DNA of 64,000 bases, from NCBI GenBank assembly GCA_021463845.1, contig JAJTXV010000003.1, positions 1-64,000 of the forward strand, given 5' to 3'. This DNA comes from Anaerolineales bacterium (lineage in GTDB: Bacteria > Chloroflexota > Anaerolineae > Anaerolineales > UBA11579). The notes under the pieces were generated by a model. The model made no database searches and was not told the origin of the DNA. It was given only the letters and a program-made list of their open reading frames with translations. Shown here in pieces: positions 16,984-26,868 of the stretch. The position numbers were made by a program, and so were the translations under genes. The number at the start of each line of letters is the position of its first letter. Position 1 is the first letter of the stretch.

Positions 16984-18315
16984 CTATGACTCAGGAGTGG
17001 CGACGGGTGCAGCCGGCGTGGGGCTGGCCGCGCCGGCCCGCGCCGCCAGGTTGGCACACACTTGCAAGCTCTCGTTGACGATGCCCATCACCACCGGGTC
17101 GGTTGGGTACGAGGCGCGCAGCGCCTCCAGCACCGGGAAGGCCTGCGGGCACTGGTCGAGCGCCGCCAGCACCGAGCCCAGGGTGTAGTAGTACGGCAAA
17201 GTGGCATCGTTGAGGGTCATGCCCGTCACCGCCACATCTTCTTCGGTGTTGTCCTCGGCCGAGCAGCCCTGCACCGCGCACAGCAGCACGGGGATCGAGC
17301 CTTCGTAGTTGCGCGAGCGGAAGCGCACGATGCCCAGCTGGCCGTACCAGTCCGGGTTGGTGGGGTCGAGCGAGATGGCCCGCTCGGCGTTCAGCGCCGC
17401 GGCGTAAAACTCACCGTCGCGCGAGTATGTCCTGGCGATGGCGATATAAGGCAGCGGGTCGCTGATGCCGAGCACGTTGTTGATCGTGGCGGCCTGGTCA
17501 AAATATTCGAGCGCCTGGTCGTGCAAACCCAGCTGGCGGTAGTTCTGGCCGATGGAGATGTACAGGAAGGTGAGGTTGGGAGCCAGCTCGGCTGCCAGTT
17601 GGTACTGCTCGATGGCCGCCGAGTAGGCGCCGCTGGCTTCCAGCACGTAGGCGTACACACGGCGCGTATCCAGCGAATTCGGGTCCAGCGAGATGGCCAG
17701 CTGGGCGCGCTGCTGGGCCTGGTCATACTGCTGCTGGTCTACCAGGATCTCGGCCTGGTAGGCCTGGGCCAGCACATTGCGGTTGTCGAGCTGCACCGCC
17801 AGGATGGCGGCGGTGCTGGCCTCGGACACGAAGGCCTGGCGCTCGGCCGCATTGGTGGCCGAGCTGCCACTCCAGTTGTAGACGAAGGCTTTGACCGCAT
17901 TGGCCATGCTGTCCTGCGGGGCCAGCGAGACGGCCATATCGATGCTCTCGCGGGCCTCGGCCATGCGCGTGCGGCGGCGGTCCTGGGTCAGCAGACTGGC
18001 CGAATAGGTTTGGATGCGGGCCAGTTCGGTCCAACCTACATAGTCGCTCGGGTTGACCGCCAGCGCGTCCTGATAGGCGGCGATGGCCGCATCCAGGTTG
18101 CCGGCATTGAAGAAGGCCGTGCCTTCTTCACGGTAGGAGGTGGCGCTGCGTGTGGCAGTGGCGGTGGGCATGAACAGCGGCTCAATATCGCCAGCGCTGA
18201 TGCCGCGCATCACACTGATGCCGGCAATGATCAGCGTGCCCCACAACAGCAGCCGCCAGGGGTTGGATTGCCGGCCGGGGTCGTGAAACAGATAGCGCCG
18301 GTTGTTGACGCGCAT
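16984..18315 (-). CDS. Membrane-anchored TPR protein
   Basis: A 443-residue protein with one membrane segment near residues 20-38, a short Thr/Ala linker, and a run of TPR-type helical repeats across about residues 60-330 (for example EEGTAFFNAGNLDAAIAAYQ and YRQLGLHDQALEYFDQA). The C-terminus contains paired cysteines (VLLCAVQGCS) and ends in a Pro/Ala tail. TPR arrays mediate protein interactions, probably outside the membrane here. It starts 3 bp after its paralogue upstream, so the two are co-transcribed. Confidence 0.8.
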   Translation of the reverse strand: MRVNNRRYLFHDPGRQSNPWRLLLWGTLIIAGISVMRGISAGDIEPLFMPTATATRSATSYREEGTAFFNAGNLDAAIAAYQDALAVNPSDYVGWTELARIQTYSASLLTQDRRRTRMAEARESIDMAVSLAPQDSMANAVKAFVYNWSGSSATNAAERQAFVSEASTAAILAVQLDNRNVLAQAYQAEILVDQQQYDQAQQRAQLAISLDPNSLDTRRVYAYVLEASGAYSAAIEQYQLAAELAPNLTFLYISIGQNYRQLGLHDQALEYFDQAATINNVLGISDPLPYIAIARTYSRDGEFYAAALNAERAISLDPTNPDWYGQLGIVRFRSRNYEGSIPVLLCAVQGCSAEDNTEEDVAVTGMTLNDATLPYYYTLGSVLAALDQCPQAFPVLEALRASYPTDPVVMGIVNESLQVCANLAARAGAASPTPAAPVATPES

Positions 18316-18318
18316 GAG

Positions 18319-19515
18319 CTAGCCGCCCCCACCGGAGCAGATGGTCATCATTTCGTTGGCGTTGGAGATCGCGATCAGGTCTTCCGGCACGGCGGCGATG
18401 AGGCCCTGCGCGATGGGCAGCGCCTCCGGGCAGCGGCCCTCGCGGGCCAGCGAGAGCCCATACATGTAATAGAAGGTGGTCACCTGGCCATACTCCAGCG
18501 GCAAGCCCTGCACGGCCACGCCGTTCTCGGTCATGCCGCCGCGGATCGCCAGGGTGAAGGCGTCGATGGCTTCGACCGGCTGGCGGTTGCGATAGTAGGC
18601 CACACCCAGATTGCCGTGGCGGATGGGGTTGCCCGGGTCTTCGCTCACGGCTTGCAGCATGGCCTGCACCGCGCGGCCGAACTCACCGGTGGTGATGTAG
18701 ATCAGGCCGATCTGGGTATTGGGGATGGGATCGGCGGGGTTGAGCGAGTCAGCAATGACGAACTGCTCGATGGCGTCGTCATAGAGCTCAAGGGCGCGGT
18801 AGGTGCGGCCGAGGGCCAGGTGCAGGCCGGCGATGCGGTCATTGATCGCCATGGCCTGCTGGTACTCAAAGGCGGCCTCTTCGTAATTGGCGGTGGTTTC
18901 CAGCACGTAGCCACGGGCCCGGCGCACCTCCAGCAGGGTGTTGTCCAGCTGCAGGGCGATGCGCGATTCTTCGCCGGCCTGCTCGTATTGCTGCATATCG
19001 GCCAGGTGCTCGGCGTAGAAGGCGTGCGCCAGCGCGCTGTTCGGGTCCAGCTGCAGGGCGCGCTGCAAGGCGGCTTCGGCGCCGGAGCGGTCACCCAGGT
19101 AATTCAGGGTCCAGCCCAGGATGGCGTGCCCAGTGGGGTTATCCGGGCTGAGCAGCAGCGCGTTGGATGCAGAGGTCTGGGCCGCCTCGTAGCGGCCGGA
19201 GAGCACCTGCACGCGGGCAAGCTCCAGATATATGGAAGGGTTGCCCGGCGAGAGCATGATGGCCTGCTGATAGCTCTCGATGGAGTTCAGCAGATTGCCC
19301 TCGTCAAAAGCGGTCTTGGCGGCGGAGATGAAGGATTCGGGGTCACGCGTGGGTGTGGCGGTAGGCGCGGTGGGCAGCGGGATGGTGGGGATGACGTAAT
19401 TGTTAAAGTAAACACCCGCCGCGATGAGCATGACCAACAAACCAATGAACGCCGGGTTGGAGCGGCGCTTTTTGCGCTGGCGCTGCATATGCCAGCGAGA
19501 CCCACGGAGATACAT
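18319..19515 (-). CDS. Membrane-anchored TPR protein (paralogue)
   Basis: A 398-residue protein with a basic N-terminus, a membrane segment near residues 22-42, a TAPTATPTRDPESF linker and at least seven TPR-like repeats (for example AKTAFDEGNLLNSIESYQ and LARVQVLSGRYEAA). Architecture and linker match the next gene, so the pair arose by tandem duplication. The start at 19515 is supported by a TAAAAT -10 seven nt upstream and no ribosome site. Function unknown; scaffold or assembly factor is the family-level expectation. Confidence 0.8.
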   Translation of the reverse strand: MYLRGSRWHMQRQRKKRRSNPAFIGLLVMLIAAGVYFNNYVIPTIPLPTAPTATPTRDPESFISAAKTAFDEGNLLNSIESYQQAIMLSPGNPSIYLELARVQVLSGRYEAAQTSASNALLLSPDNPTGHAILGWTLNYLGDRSGAEAALQRALQLDPNSALAHAFYAEHLADMQQYEQAGEESRIALQLDNTLLEVRRARGYVLETTANYEEAAFEYQQAMAINDRIAGLHLALGRTYRALELYDDAIEQFVIADSLNPADPIPNTQIGLIYITTGEFGRAVQAMLQAVSEDPGNPIRHGNLGVAYYRNRQPVEAIDAFTLAIRGGMTENGVAVQGLPLEYGQVTTFYYMYGLSLAREGRCPEALPIAQGLIAAVPEDLIAISNANEMMTICSGGGG

Positions 19516-19522
19516 GGAAAGG

Positions 19523-19528
19523 ATTTTA
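19523..19528 (-). promoter_or_regulatory. Leaderless -10 of the TPR operon
   Basis: Minus-strand TAAAAT ends 7 nt before the ATG at 19515. Confidence 0.6.
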
Positions 19529-19629
19529 CCTGTTAGGGGTTAAGCGATTAGTGAGAAGTGCAAGGGGAATAGTGATCAGTGAACAGTTACCGGGAAAAGT
19601 CAAATCTCTTCCTGCTCACTGCCTACTGT

Positions 19630-20355
19630 TCACTCATCATTGCCTTCCAGCAATTTGCGGTCCTCTGCGCTCAGGTCTGCGCGTTCCAGCAGATCAGGGC
19701 GGCGCTGTGCCGTGCGGCGCAGGGCCTGCTGGCGCCGCCAGCGGGCAATGCGGGCATGGTCGCCCGAGAGCAGTTCGGGCGGCACGCCCCAGCCGCGGAA
19801 CTCGGCCGGGCGGGTGTAGTGCGGCCCTTCCAGCAGGCCAGTGGCGTGCGAATCGGTGAGGGCGCCATCCGCCTGGCCGAGCACGCCGGCCAGGTTGCGG
19901 GCCACCGCGTCGATGAGCAGCAGCGCCGGCAGCTCGCCCCCGGTGAGCACAAAGTCACCGATGGAAATCTCGTCAGTGGCCAAATGCTGGCGGACGCGCT
20001 CGTCCACGCCTTCGTAGCGCCCACAGATCAGTGCCAGCCGGGAGTGCTGGGCAAGTTCCTGCGCGACGGCCTGGGTGAAAACGCGGCCCTGCGGACTGAG
20101 CAGGATGACAGGCACCGCGGGCGGCGCACCTAGCACGGACTCGACCGCGGCGAAGATAGGCTCTGGCTTCATGACCATGCCCCCACCCCCGCCAAAGGGC
20201 GTGTCATCGGTGACCTGGTGCTTGTCTGTGGCGTAGCTGCGAATGTTGTGCACGCCGACACCCAGCAGGCCGGCCTGCTGGGCGCGGCCGAGGATGCTGG
20301 CTTCAAGGTAGGCAGGGAAGAGCTCGGGAAAGAGGGTGAAGACGTCTATTTGCAC
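19630..20355 (-). CDS. trmD: tRNA (guanine37-N1)-methyltransferase
   Basis: A 241-residue SPOUT methyltransferase that methylates G37 next to the tRNA anticodon using S-adenosylmethionine and prevents frameshifting. Motifs are intact: [17 protein letters not shown] (51-67), [10 protein letters not shown] (112-121) and [13 protein letters not shown] (132-144), which form the trefoil knot. The start is GTG at 20355, with TAGAAT six nt upstream. It stands apart from the usual rpsP-rimM-trmD-rplS cluster. Confidence 0.96.
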   Translation of the reverse strand: MQIDVFTLFPELFPAYLEASILGRAQQAGLLGVGVHNIRSYATDKHQVTDDTPFGGGGGMVMKPEPIFAAVESVLGAPPAVPVILLSPQGRVFTQAVAQELAQHSRLALICGRYEGVDERVRQHLATDEISIGDFVLTGGELPALLLIDAVARNLAGVLGQADGALTDSHATGLLEGPHYTRPAEFRGWGVPPELLSGDHARIARWRRQQALRRTAQRRPDLLERADLSAEDRKLLEGNDE

Positions 20356-20361
20356 GTTGGG

Positions 20362-20367
20362 ATTCTA
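20362..20367 (-). promoter_or_regulatory. Leaderless -10 of trmD
   Basis: Minus-strand TAGAAT ends 6 nt before the GTG start codon; no ribosome binding site is present. Confidence 0.6.
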
Positions 20368-20417
20368 AGGCTAATTAAGAGATTAGAAGCAATGATTCTT
20401 TATACAGGCGCACAATC

Positions 20418-20498
20418 CACCCTCACCCCTGCCCCTCTCCCTAAAGGGAGAGGGGAGAACGCAAGCCAACTTTGTGGAAAACTCAACGGGGTGAGGGT
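20418..20498. repeat. CCCTCACCCC-type dispersed palindrome
   Basis: Outer arms CCCTCACCCC ... GGGGTGAGGG enclose a hairpin CCCCTCTCCCT-aaa-GGGAGAGGGG. The right arm forms the last codons and stop region of prmA (PSPR-stop). No coding role of its own. Confidence 0.65.
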
Positions 20499-21409
20499 TT
20501 AGCAGCCAGGGCCAACCAGTCGCCGCTGCGCTGTTCGCTGGTGATGGCGAAGCCAGACGCGGCCAGCGCCGTGCGCAGCTCCGGCTCCTGGTCCTCCAGG
20601 ATGCCGGAGAGCACCAGCACCCCGCCGGGGGCGACCAAGCGGCCCAGGCCGGCGGCCAAGAGTCGCACCAGCACCGGGGCCAGGATGTTGGCGAGAACCA
20701 CATCGGCCTGTTGCAGGCTGTACTGGCCAGCCAGTACTTCGTCGACCGAACCTGGGCCGATCTCGACCTGGACCTCGTTCAACTTTGCATTCAGGCGGGC
20801 ATTGTCGAGCGCCTGTGTGTCAATATCCACGGCCACGGCTTTGGCGCCGCCCAGCTTCATGGCCGCGATGGCCAGGATGGCCGAACCGCAGCCAATATCC
20901 AGCACGGTATGCCCGGGCTTGACCTGCTGCTCGACCAGCAGCAGGCACAGCTGGGTGGTGGGGTGCACACCGGTGCCGAAGGCCATGCCGGGCTCAATAC
21001 GCACTTTGATGCGTTCGCCTTCGGCGTCCGCATCTGTGTGCGTCAGCCAGGCTGGCAAGATATGCAGCCGCTCACCGATGGTGAACGGCTTGTAGTGCTG
21101 CTTCCAGGCCTCCATCCAGTTCTGCTCCTGCACCGGCTCGTACTCCGGCTGCGGGATGGGCTGGATGAGGGCCAGGTAGCGCAGATCCTGCTCGATATTT
21201 GCGCGGCATTGCTCGAGCTGCGCGTCGTGCGGAATGTAGCCAAGCACGCGCAAGTTGCCGATCACGGTGCCTTCGTCCTCAGCATTGGCCTGGATGGCGG
21301 TGCTTTCGATCACCACTCCACCGGGGATGTGGCGCGCCAAAACCTCCGAGACGGCTTCGGCGAGCTCAGGATCGACTTCAAGGGCGATACGCAGCCAGGA
21401 GGCAGGCAT
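20483..21409 (-). CDS. prmA: Ribosomal protein L11 methyltransferase
   Basis: A 308-residue SAM-dependent methyltransferase that trimethylates ribosomal protein L11. The N-terminal substrate-recognition domain is followed by FGTGVHPTT (144-152) and the SAM motif LDIGCGSAILA (about 170-180), with the VLANILAPVL catalytic loop region downstream. I start it at MPASWL (21409) because its ATG overlaps the stop of the upstream DUF218 gene (ATGA). Its C-terminus runs into an intergenic repeat. Confidence 0.93.
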   Translation of the reverse strand: MPASWLRIALEVDPELAEAVSEVLARHIPGGVVIESTAIQANAEDEGTVIGNLRVLGYIPHDAQLEQCRANIEQDLRYLALIQPIPQPEYEPVQEQNWMEAWKQHYKPFTIGERLHILPAWLTHTDADAEGERIKVRIEPGMAFGTGVHPTTQLCLLLVEQQVKPGHTVLDIGCGSAILAIAAMKLGGAKAVAVDIDTQALDNARLNAKLNEVQVEIGPGSVDEVLAGQYSLQQADVVLANILAPVLVRLLAAGLGRLVAPGGVLVLSGILEDQEPELRTALAASGFAITSEQRSGDWLALAAKPSPR

Positions 21410-22005
21410 CAGCTGCGCACCGCTTCCCACCAGTGCAGGAATATGGAGTAGGTCTCGCGCAGAGTGAAGACGACGCGGGACACGGTGGAGCGATAACGGC
21501 TGGTGGGCGTGGGCGAGGAGTAGAGCGACAGCCCGTGCTCAGTGGCTAACTGCTGGGCGCGGTACATGTGCAACGGGTCACTGATCAGCAGGCCGCTGGT
21601 GAAACCAAGGGCGTTCATGAGTTTGCCAGCCTCGGCCAGATTTTCTTCTGTGTTGGTGGAGATGGTCTCGACGTAGATGGCGGATGCGGGAACGCCGCGC
21701 TGGATGGCGTATTCACGCGCAATTTCCGAGTCGGCCACCTGCGGGTTGCGCCCGTAGCCGCCGGTGAAGATGATGTAGCGCACCATCCCGCTCTCGTAGA
21801 GCTCAATGGCGTGGTTGATGCGCTCGGCGAAGACCGGCGAGGGGCGGTTGCGCCAGGCGGCGGCGCCCAGCACCACGGCTACATCGGCGGGCTGGGTTTC
21901 ATCCACATGGGCGTATTGGCGTATGCGCAGGGCGGTCATGCCGACGGAGTGGATGCCGAGCACCAGCGCAGCGATGAGGACGATACGAAGCAGCCGACGG
22001 AACAT
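21409..22005 (-). CDS. DUF218 (SanA/YdcF-like) membrane protein
   Basis: A 198-residue protein with an N-terminal membrane helix (residues 4-24) and a DUF218 domain: VAVVLGAA, the FTGGYGRNPQVADSE loop, TNTEENL and LLISDPLHMYRA. This matches SanA-type proteins, linked in enterobacteria to envelope barrier function. It is upstream of and coupled to prmA. A TAGAAT -10 lies 6 nt before the ATG, so the mRNA is predicted to be leaderless. Biochemical activity is not established for the family. Confidence 0.8.
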   Translation of the reverse strand: MFRRLLRIVLIAALVLGIHSVGMTALRIRQYAHVDETQPADVAVVLGAAAWRNRPSPVFAERINHAIELYESGMVRYIIFTGGYGRNPQVADSEIAREYAIQRGVPASAIYVETISTNTEENLAEAGKLMNALGFTSGLLISDPLHMYRAQQLATEHGLSLYSSPTPTSRYRSTVSRVVFTLRETYSIFLHWWEAVRS

Positions 22006-22011
22006 CAGGCG

Positions 22012-22017
22012 ATTCTA
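22012..22017 (-). promoter_or_regulatory. Leaderless -10 of the DUF218-prmA unit
   Basis: Minus-strand TAGAAT ends 6 nt before the ATG at 22005. Confidence 0.6.
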
Positions 22018-22039
22018 TCGCTGCGCGCAGATTTGTGCG

Positions 22040-22240
22040 CTAACTTTCGGGGTCTGGCGTAAAGATATCTTCGATCCTGGTTTCAAAAATTGCCGCCAGC
22101 GCAAAGGCCAATTCCAGGCTGGGGTTGTACTTGCCGGTCTCGATGGCGTTGATGGTCTGGCGCGAGACGCGGGCCTTTTCGGCCAGGTCAGCCTGGGACC
22201 AGTTGCGCTCGGCTCGCAATACTTTCAGGCGATTCTTCAT
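22040..22240 (-). CDS. XRE-family small DNA-binding regulator
   Basis: A 66-residue helix-turn-helix protein of the Cro/CI type, nearly all DNA-binding domain (VLRAERNWSQADLAEKA, SRQTINAIETGKYNPSLELA, ETRIEDIF). It is the last gene of a three-gene unit and starts in an ATGA overlap with the membrane-protein gene before it. Small regulators of this type often sit with integral membrane proteins of unknown role. It probably binds the palindrome at the operon promoter. Confidence 0.88.
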   Translation of the reverse strand: MKNRLKVLRAERNWSQADLAEKARVSRQTINAIETGKYNPSLELAFALAAIFETRIEDIFTPDPES

Positions 22241-22611
22241 TCGTACTTGCGGCGGGCCAGGCCCAGCCCGATCAGCCACATGGCCGCCATGAAAGCAATG
22301 TAGGTGCCCGGATGTGATGGCTGAGTGCCGCCAAGGCTTAGAAGGGTTTCGGTAACAAGCAACAGGAACATGCCGAGAAAGGCCATTTGAAAGGCTTCGA
22401 GCTGGATGCGGCGCTGCATCTCGTCCATGGCGGCGGTATTGCGCTGCAGGGTGCGGAACAGCAGTAGGCCGGGTGCAAGCAGCAGCAGGCTCAGCGCCAG
22501 CTCCCAGCCGGGCAACCAGCCCTGGCGCACGACGAGGGCCACAACAGCAACGAGGGCAGCATACAGTGCCAGCGCGGCGGTGAAGTTTTCGAGTGGATTG
22601 ATGGTCTTCAT
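22237..22611 (-). CDS. Four-helix membrane protein of the XRE cassette (second copy)
   Basis: A 124-residue integral membrane protein with about four hydrophobic segments and a central DEMQRRIQLEA motif; it ends LARRKYE. The preceding gene is a clear paralogue with the same motif, length and ending. I cannot name a firm family; similarity to DUF2178-like proteins that pair with XRE regulators is possible. Coupled to the regulator by an ATGA overlap. Confidence 0.7.
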   Translation of the reverse strand: MKTINPLENFTAALALYAALVAVVALVVRQGWLPGWELALSLLLLAPGLLLFRTLQRNTAAMDEMQRRIQLEAFQMAFLGMFLLLVTETLLSLGGTQPSHPGTYIAFMAAMWLIGLGLARRKYE

Positions 22612-22614
22612 TAT

Positions 22615-22989
22615 CTATGCATACTTTCTGCGGGCGACCAGCAAGCCGACCGCCCACATCATGGCCATATAGAATATGTAGGCTCCAGGACCTTGCGCCT
22701 GCTGCGGGCCGAGGACGCCGACCAGCAGCGTTTCGGTGAGCAGCAGCATGAACATGCCCGCAAAGGCGAAGTCGAGGGCTTCGAGCTGGATGCGGCGCTG
22801 CATCTCGTCCATGCTGCGGATGGCAGCCAGCATGGAGAGCACGATCAGGAAGCCTGGGATCAGCGGCACCAGGATAATTGGCAGGCGGTACTCCGGGAAA
22901 AGGTTGGCAGCGATGAGGCTGAGCACCAACAGAGCGGAATAGGTGGCCAGCGAAGCAAAAAGCTGTTTGGCAGGGCTTAGAGATTTCAT
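22615..22989 (-). CDS. Four-helix membrane protein of the XRE cassette (first copy)
   Basis: A 124-residue membrane protein, paralogue of the next gene: both share DEMQRRIQLEA, the MFxLLLTETLL segment and a VARRKY-type C-terminus. It opens the cassette and has a GGAGG ribosome site and a strong promoter with a palindromic operator. Function unknown; the arginine-rich central motif between membrane pairs suggests a cytoplasmic loop that could bind a partner. Confidence 0.7.
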   Translation of the reverse strand: MKSLSPAKQLFASLATYSALLVLSLIAANLFPEYRLPIILVPLIPGFLIVLSMLAAIRSMDEMQRRIQLEALDFAFAGMFMLLLTETLLVGVLGPQQAQGPGAYIFYMAMMWAVGLLVARRKYA

Positions 22990-23006
22990 CTTTGACCTCC
23001 ACAGCC

Positions 23007-23035
23007 AATATATAGCAAACTTTACATTATGTCAA
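23007..23035 (-). promoter_or_regulatory. Promoter of the XRE/membrane cassette
   Basis: Minus-strand TTGACA (23035-23030), 17-bp spacer, TATATT (23012-23007). Confidence 0.85.
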
Positions 23036-23048
23036 GTTAACTTTACAT
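23018..23048 (-). promoter_or_regulatory. Probable XRE operator
   Basis: A 20-bp near-perfect palindrome (23029-23048; halves ATGTAAAGTT and AACTTGACAT, one mismatch) contains the -35, and a further half-site ATGTAAAGTT (23027-23018) lies in the spacer. Occupancy would block RNA polymerase, fitting repression by the cassette's own regulator. Confidence 0.65.
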
Positions 23049-23120
23049 TCTAAACTTGCTTATGACACTGTGGTCTTCTGTTTGGTGGAATGCCATCTGT
23101 GAGGCCAACTCCCCAAAAGC

Positions 23121-23178
23121 AGATTGCTTCGTCCGTTTGCGGCTGGCAAAAGCCAGCCGCAATACTCCTCGCAATGAC
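23121..23178. repeat. Family A palindromic intergenic repeat (copy 2)
   Basis: AGATTGCTTCGTCCGTTT, a hairpin GCGGCTGGC-aaaa-GCCAGCCGC, then AATACTCCTCGCAATGAC. The flanks match the copy at 43231 closely while the hairpin sequence differs. Confidence 0.8.
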
Positions 23179-23187
23179 ACAGACAAA

Positions 23188-23213
23188 ATAGAGCGCAGCA
23201 GGCTGCGCTCTAT
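23188..23213 (-). terminator. dnaK operon terminator
   Basis: Perfect 12-bp inverted repeat ATAGAGCGCAGC / GCTGCGCTCTAT, 23 bp after the dnaJ stop, with ATTTTG following on the minus strand. The T-run is weak. Confidence 0.6.
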
Positions 23214-23235
23214 AAGCTAGCTTGATTTGATGGAA

Positions 23236-24357
23236 TTATCCGCCTAGTGCGTCTTTCAGTCTGTCGAGGAAGCCGCTTTCACGCGGCTGCACCTCGGTGC
23301 CCATGGTGGCGGCCAGCTGCTCGAAAAGCTGGCGCTGCTCGGCGTTGAGCTTGGTGGGGATAGCTACACTGACCATCACCATCTGGTCGCCGCGGCCGCC
23401 GCCGCGCAGGTGCGGCACGCCCTTGCCGCGCATGCGCAGCACCTTGCCGGGCTGTATGCCGGCCGGCACGCTGAGCACGGCCGGGCCGTCCACAGTGGGC
23501 ACTTCCACATCCGCCCCGAGGGTAGCCTGAGCAATGTTGATATCCAGATCAAGCAAGATGTTGTTGTCCTGGCGCTGGAAGAATTTGTGATTGCGCACAT
23601 TGAGGGCCACGTACAGATCGCCTTGCGGGCCGCCGTTCATGCCCGGCTGGCCTTCACCATTGAGGCGAACCTGGTTGCCGCTGTCCACGCCGGCGGGAAT
23701 CTTGACCTGGCGGCGCACTTGCTTGCGCTCCAAGCCGCTGCCAGTGCACACGGTGCAGGCCTTGTCAAAAAGTTCACCGCTGCCGCGGCAGTCAGGGCAG
23801 GTGGTGACCTGGATCATGTTGCCCAGCAGAGTAGCCCGCGCCCGGCGCACCTCACCTGCGCCACCGCAGGTGGAGCAGGTGTGCTTCTTGCTGCCGGGCT
23901 CGGCGCCGTTGCCGCTGCAGTGGTGGCAGGTCTCGTCACGCGTGAACTCGATGGTCTTGTCGACGCCGAAGACGGCTTCCTCAAATTCAAGGGTCAGGTT
24001 GTATTGCAGATCCGCGCCGCGGGCCGGCGCATTGCGGTCACGCGTGCGGCGGCCGCCGAAGGGGAAACCGAACATCTCGCCGAACAGATCGCTGAGGTCA
24101 ATGTTGGTGAAGTCAGGCATGCCGCCGAAGCCATCCATGCCGGCGTGGCCGTAGCGGTCATAAGCGGCGCGCTTCTGGTCATCCGAGAGCACCGCGTAGG
24201 CTTCGTTAAGCTCTTTGAATTTCTCTTCGGCGCCTGGGTCTTTGTTGACATCCGGGTGGTATTGGCGCGCCAAACGGCGGAAAGCGCTCTTCAGCTCTTC
24301 CGCCGTGGCGTTGCGAGGAACGCCGAGGGTCTCGTAGTAATCTCTTTTAGTAGCCAC
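23236..24357 (-). CDS. dnaJ: Chaperone DnaJ (Hsp40)
   Basis: A 373-residue co-chaperone that stimulates DnaK ATPase and delivers substrates. J domain at the N-terminus with HPD at 34-36, a short Gly/Phe region, four zinc-binding repeats ([32 protein letters not shown]) in about 145-215, and the C-terminal substrate-binding domain. It is the last gene of hrcA-grpE-dnaK-dnaJ. Confidence 0.97.
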   Translation of the reverse strand: MATKRDYYETLGVPRNATAEELKSAFRRLARQYHPDVNKDPGAEEKFKELNEAYAVLSDDQKRAAYDRYGHAGMDGFGGMPDFTNIDLSDLFGEMFGFPFGGRRTRDRNAPARGADLQYNLTLEFEEAVFGVDKTIEFTRDETCHHCSGNGAEPGSKKHTCSTCGGAGEVRRARATLLGNMIQVTTCPDCRGSGELFDKACTVCTGSGLERKQVRRQVKIPAGVDSGNQVRLNGEGQPGMNGGPQGDLYVALNVRNHKFFQRQDNNILLDLDINIAQATLGADVEVPTVDGPAVLSVPAGIQPGKVLRMRGKGVPHLRGGGRGDQMVMVSVAIPTKLNAEQRQLFEQLAATMGTEVQPRESGFLDRLKDALGG

Positions 24358-24414
24358 AGATATATAAAGAAACGAGAATAGAGATTGGAGATTTAATCTC
24401 CAATCTCTGTTCTC

Positions 24415-26316
<1,902 letters not shown>

Positions 26317-26340
26317 ATCTCTATCTCCTCAGAATGATTG

Positions 26341-26850
26341 CTATTTGGCTACTTTGACAGCCGCCGGGCGCAGCACACGCTCGCCCAGGCTGTAGCCGGT
26401 ACGCAGCACCTCGGTCACGGTGCCGCTTTCATGTTCGTTGCTGTCTTCCTGCACAACCGCTTCGTGCAGGTTGGCGTCGAAGGGCTGGCCCAGCGGGTCC
26501 AGCCGGGTGACGCCTTCGGCTTCCAGGAAGCTGAGCAGCTTGCGGTAGATCAGCTCGATGCCCTGCCCCCATTCCTCGCCGGCGGGTTTGTTCTTGAGCG
26601 CCAGCTCGAGGTCGTCCACAATTTCAAGGTAGCGCTTGATGACCCGGCCGCGCACTTCGGACTCTTGCATTTCCTGGTCACGCGCCATGCGCTTCTTGTA
26701 ATTGGCGAATTCGGCCTGGGCGCGCTGCCAGCCTTCCAGGTTCTCTGCGGCTTTGGCGTGGGCGGCGGCCAGCTCTTGCTGCAGACCCAGGTCGGCGGCA
26801 GTTTCGCCGTGCGGCTGCATGTCTTCGGGAGTGCGTGTCGTTTCGTCCAT
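26341..26850 (-). CDS. grpE: Nucleotide exchange factor GrpE
   Basis: A 169-residue protein with an N-terminal coiled coil (about 25-75: LQQELAAAHAKAAENLEG...ANYKKRM) and a C-terminal beta domain (GLGEP-type region LDPLGQPFDANLHEAV, then VLRTGYSLGERVLRPAAVKV). It releases ADP from DnaK. It begins 18 bp after the hrcA stop. Confidence 0.95.
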   Translation of the reverse strand: MDETTRTPEDMQPHGETAADLGLQQELAAAHAKAAENLEGWQRAQAEFANYKKRMARDQEMQESEVRGRVIKRYLEIVDDLELALKNKPAGEEWGQGIELIYRKLLSFLEAEGVTRLDPLGQPFDANLHEAVVQEDSNEHESGTVTEVLRTGYSLGERVLRPAAVKVAK

Positions 26851-26868
26851 TATTCTCTTTTTATGTAG

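Noticed and set aside
17062-19536. 824-codon open frame opposite the two TPR genes
   Set aside because: Antisense shadow spanning two real genes with clear domains, promoter and spacing on the minus strand.
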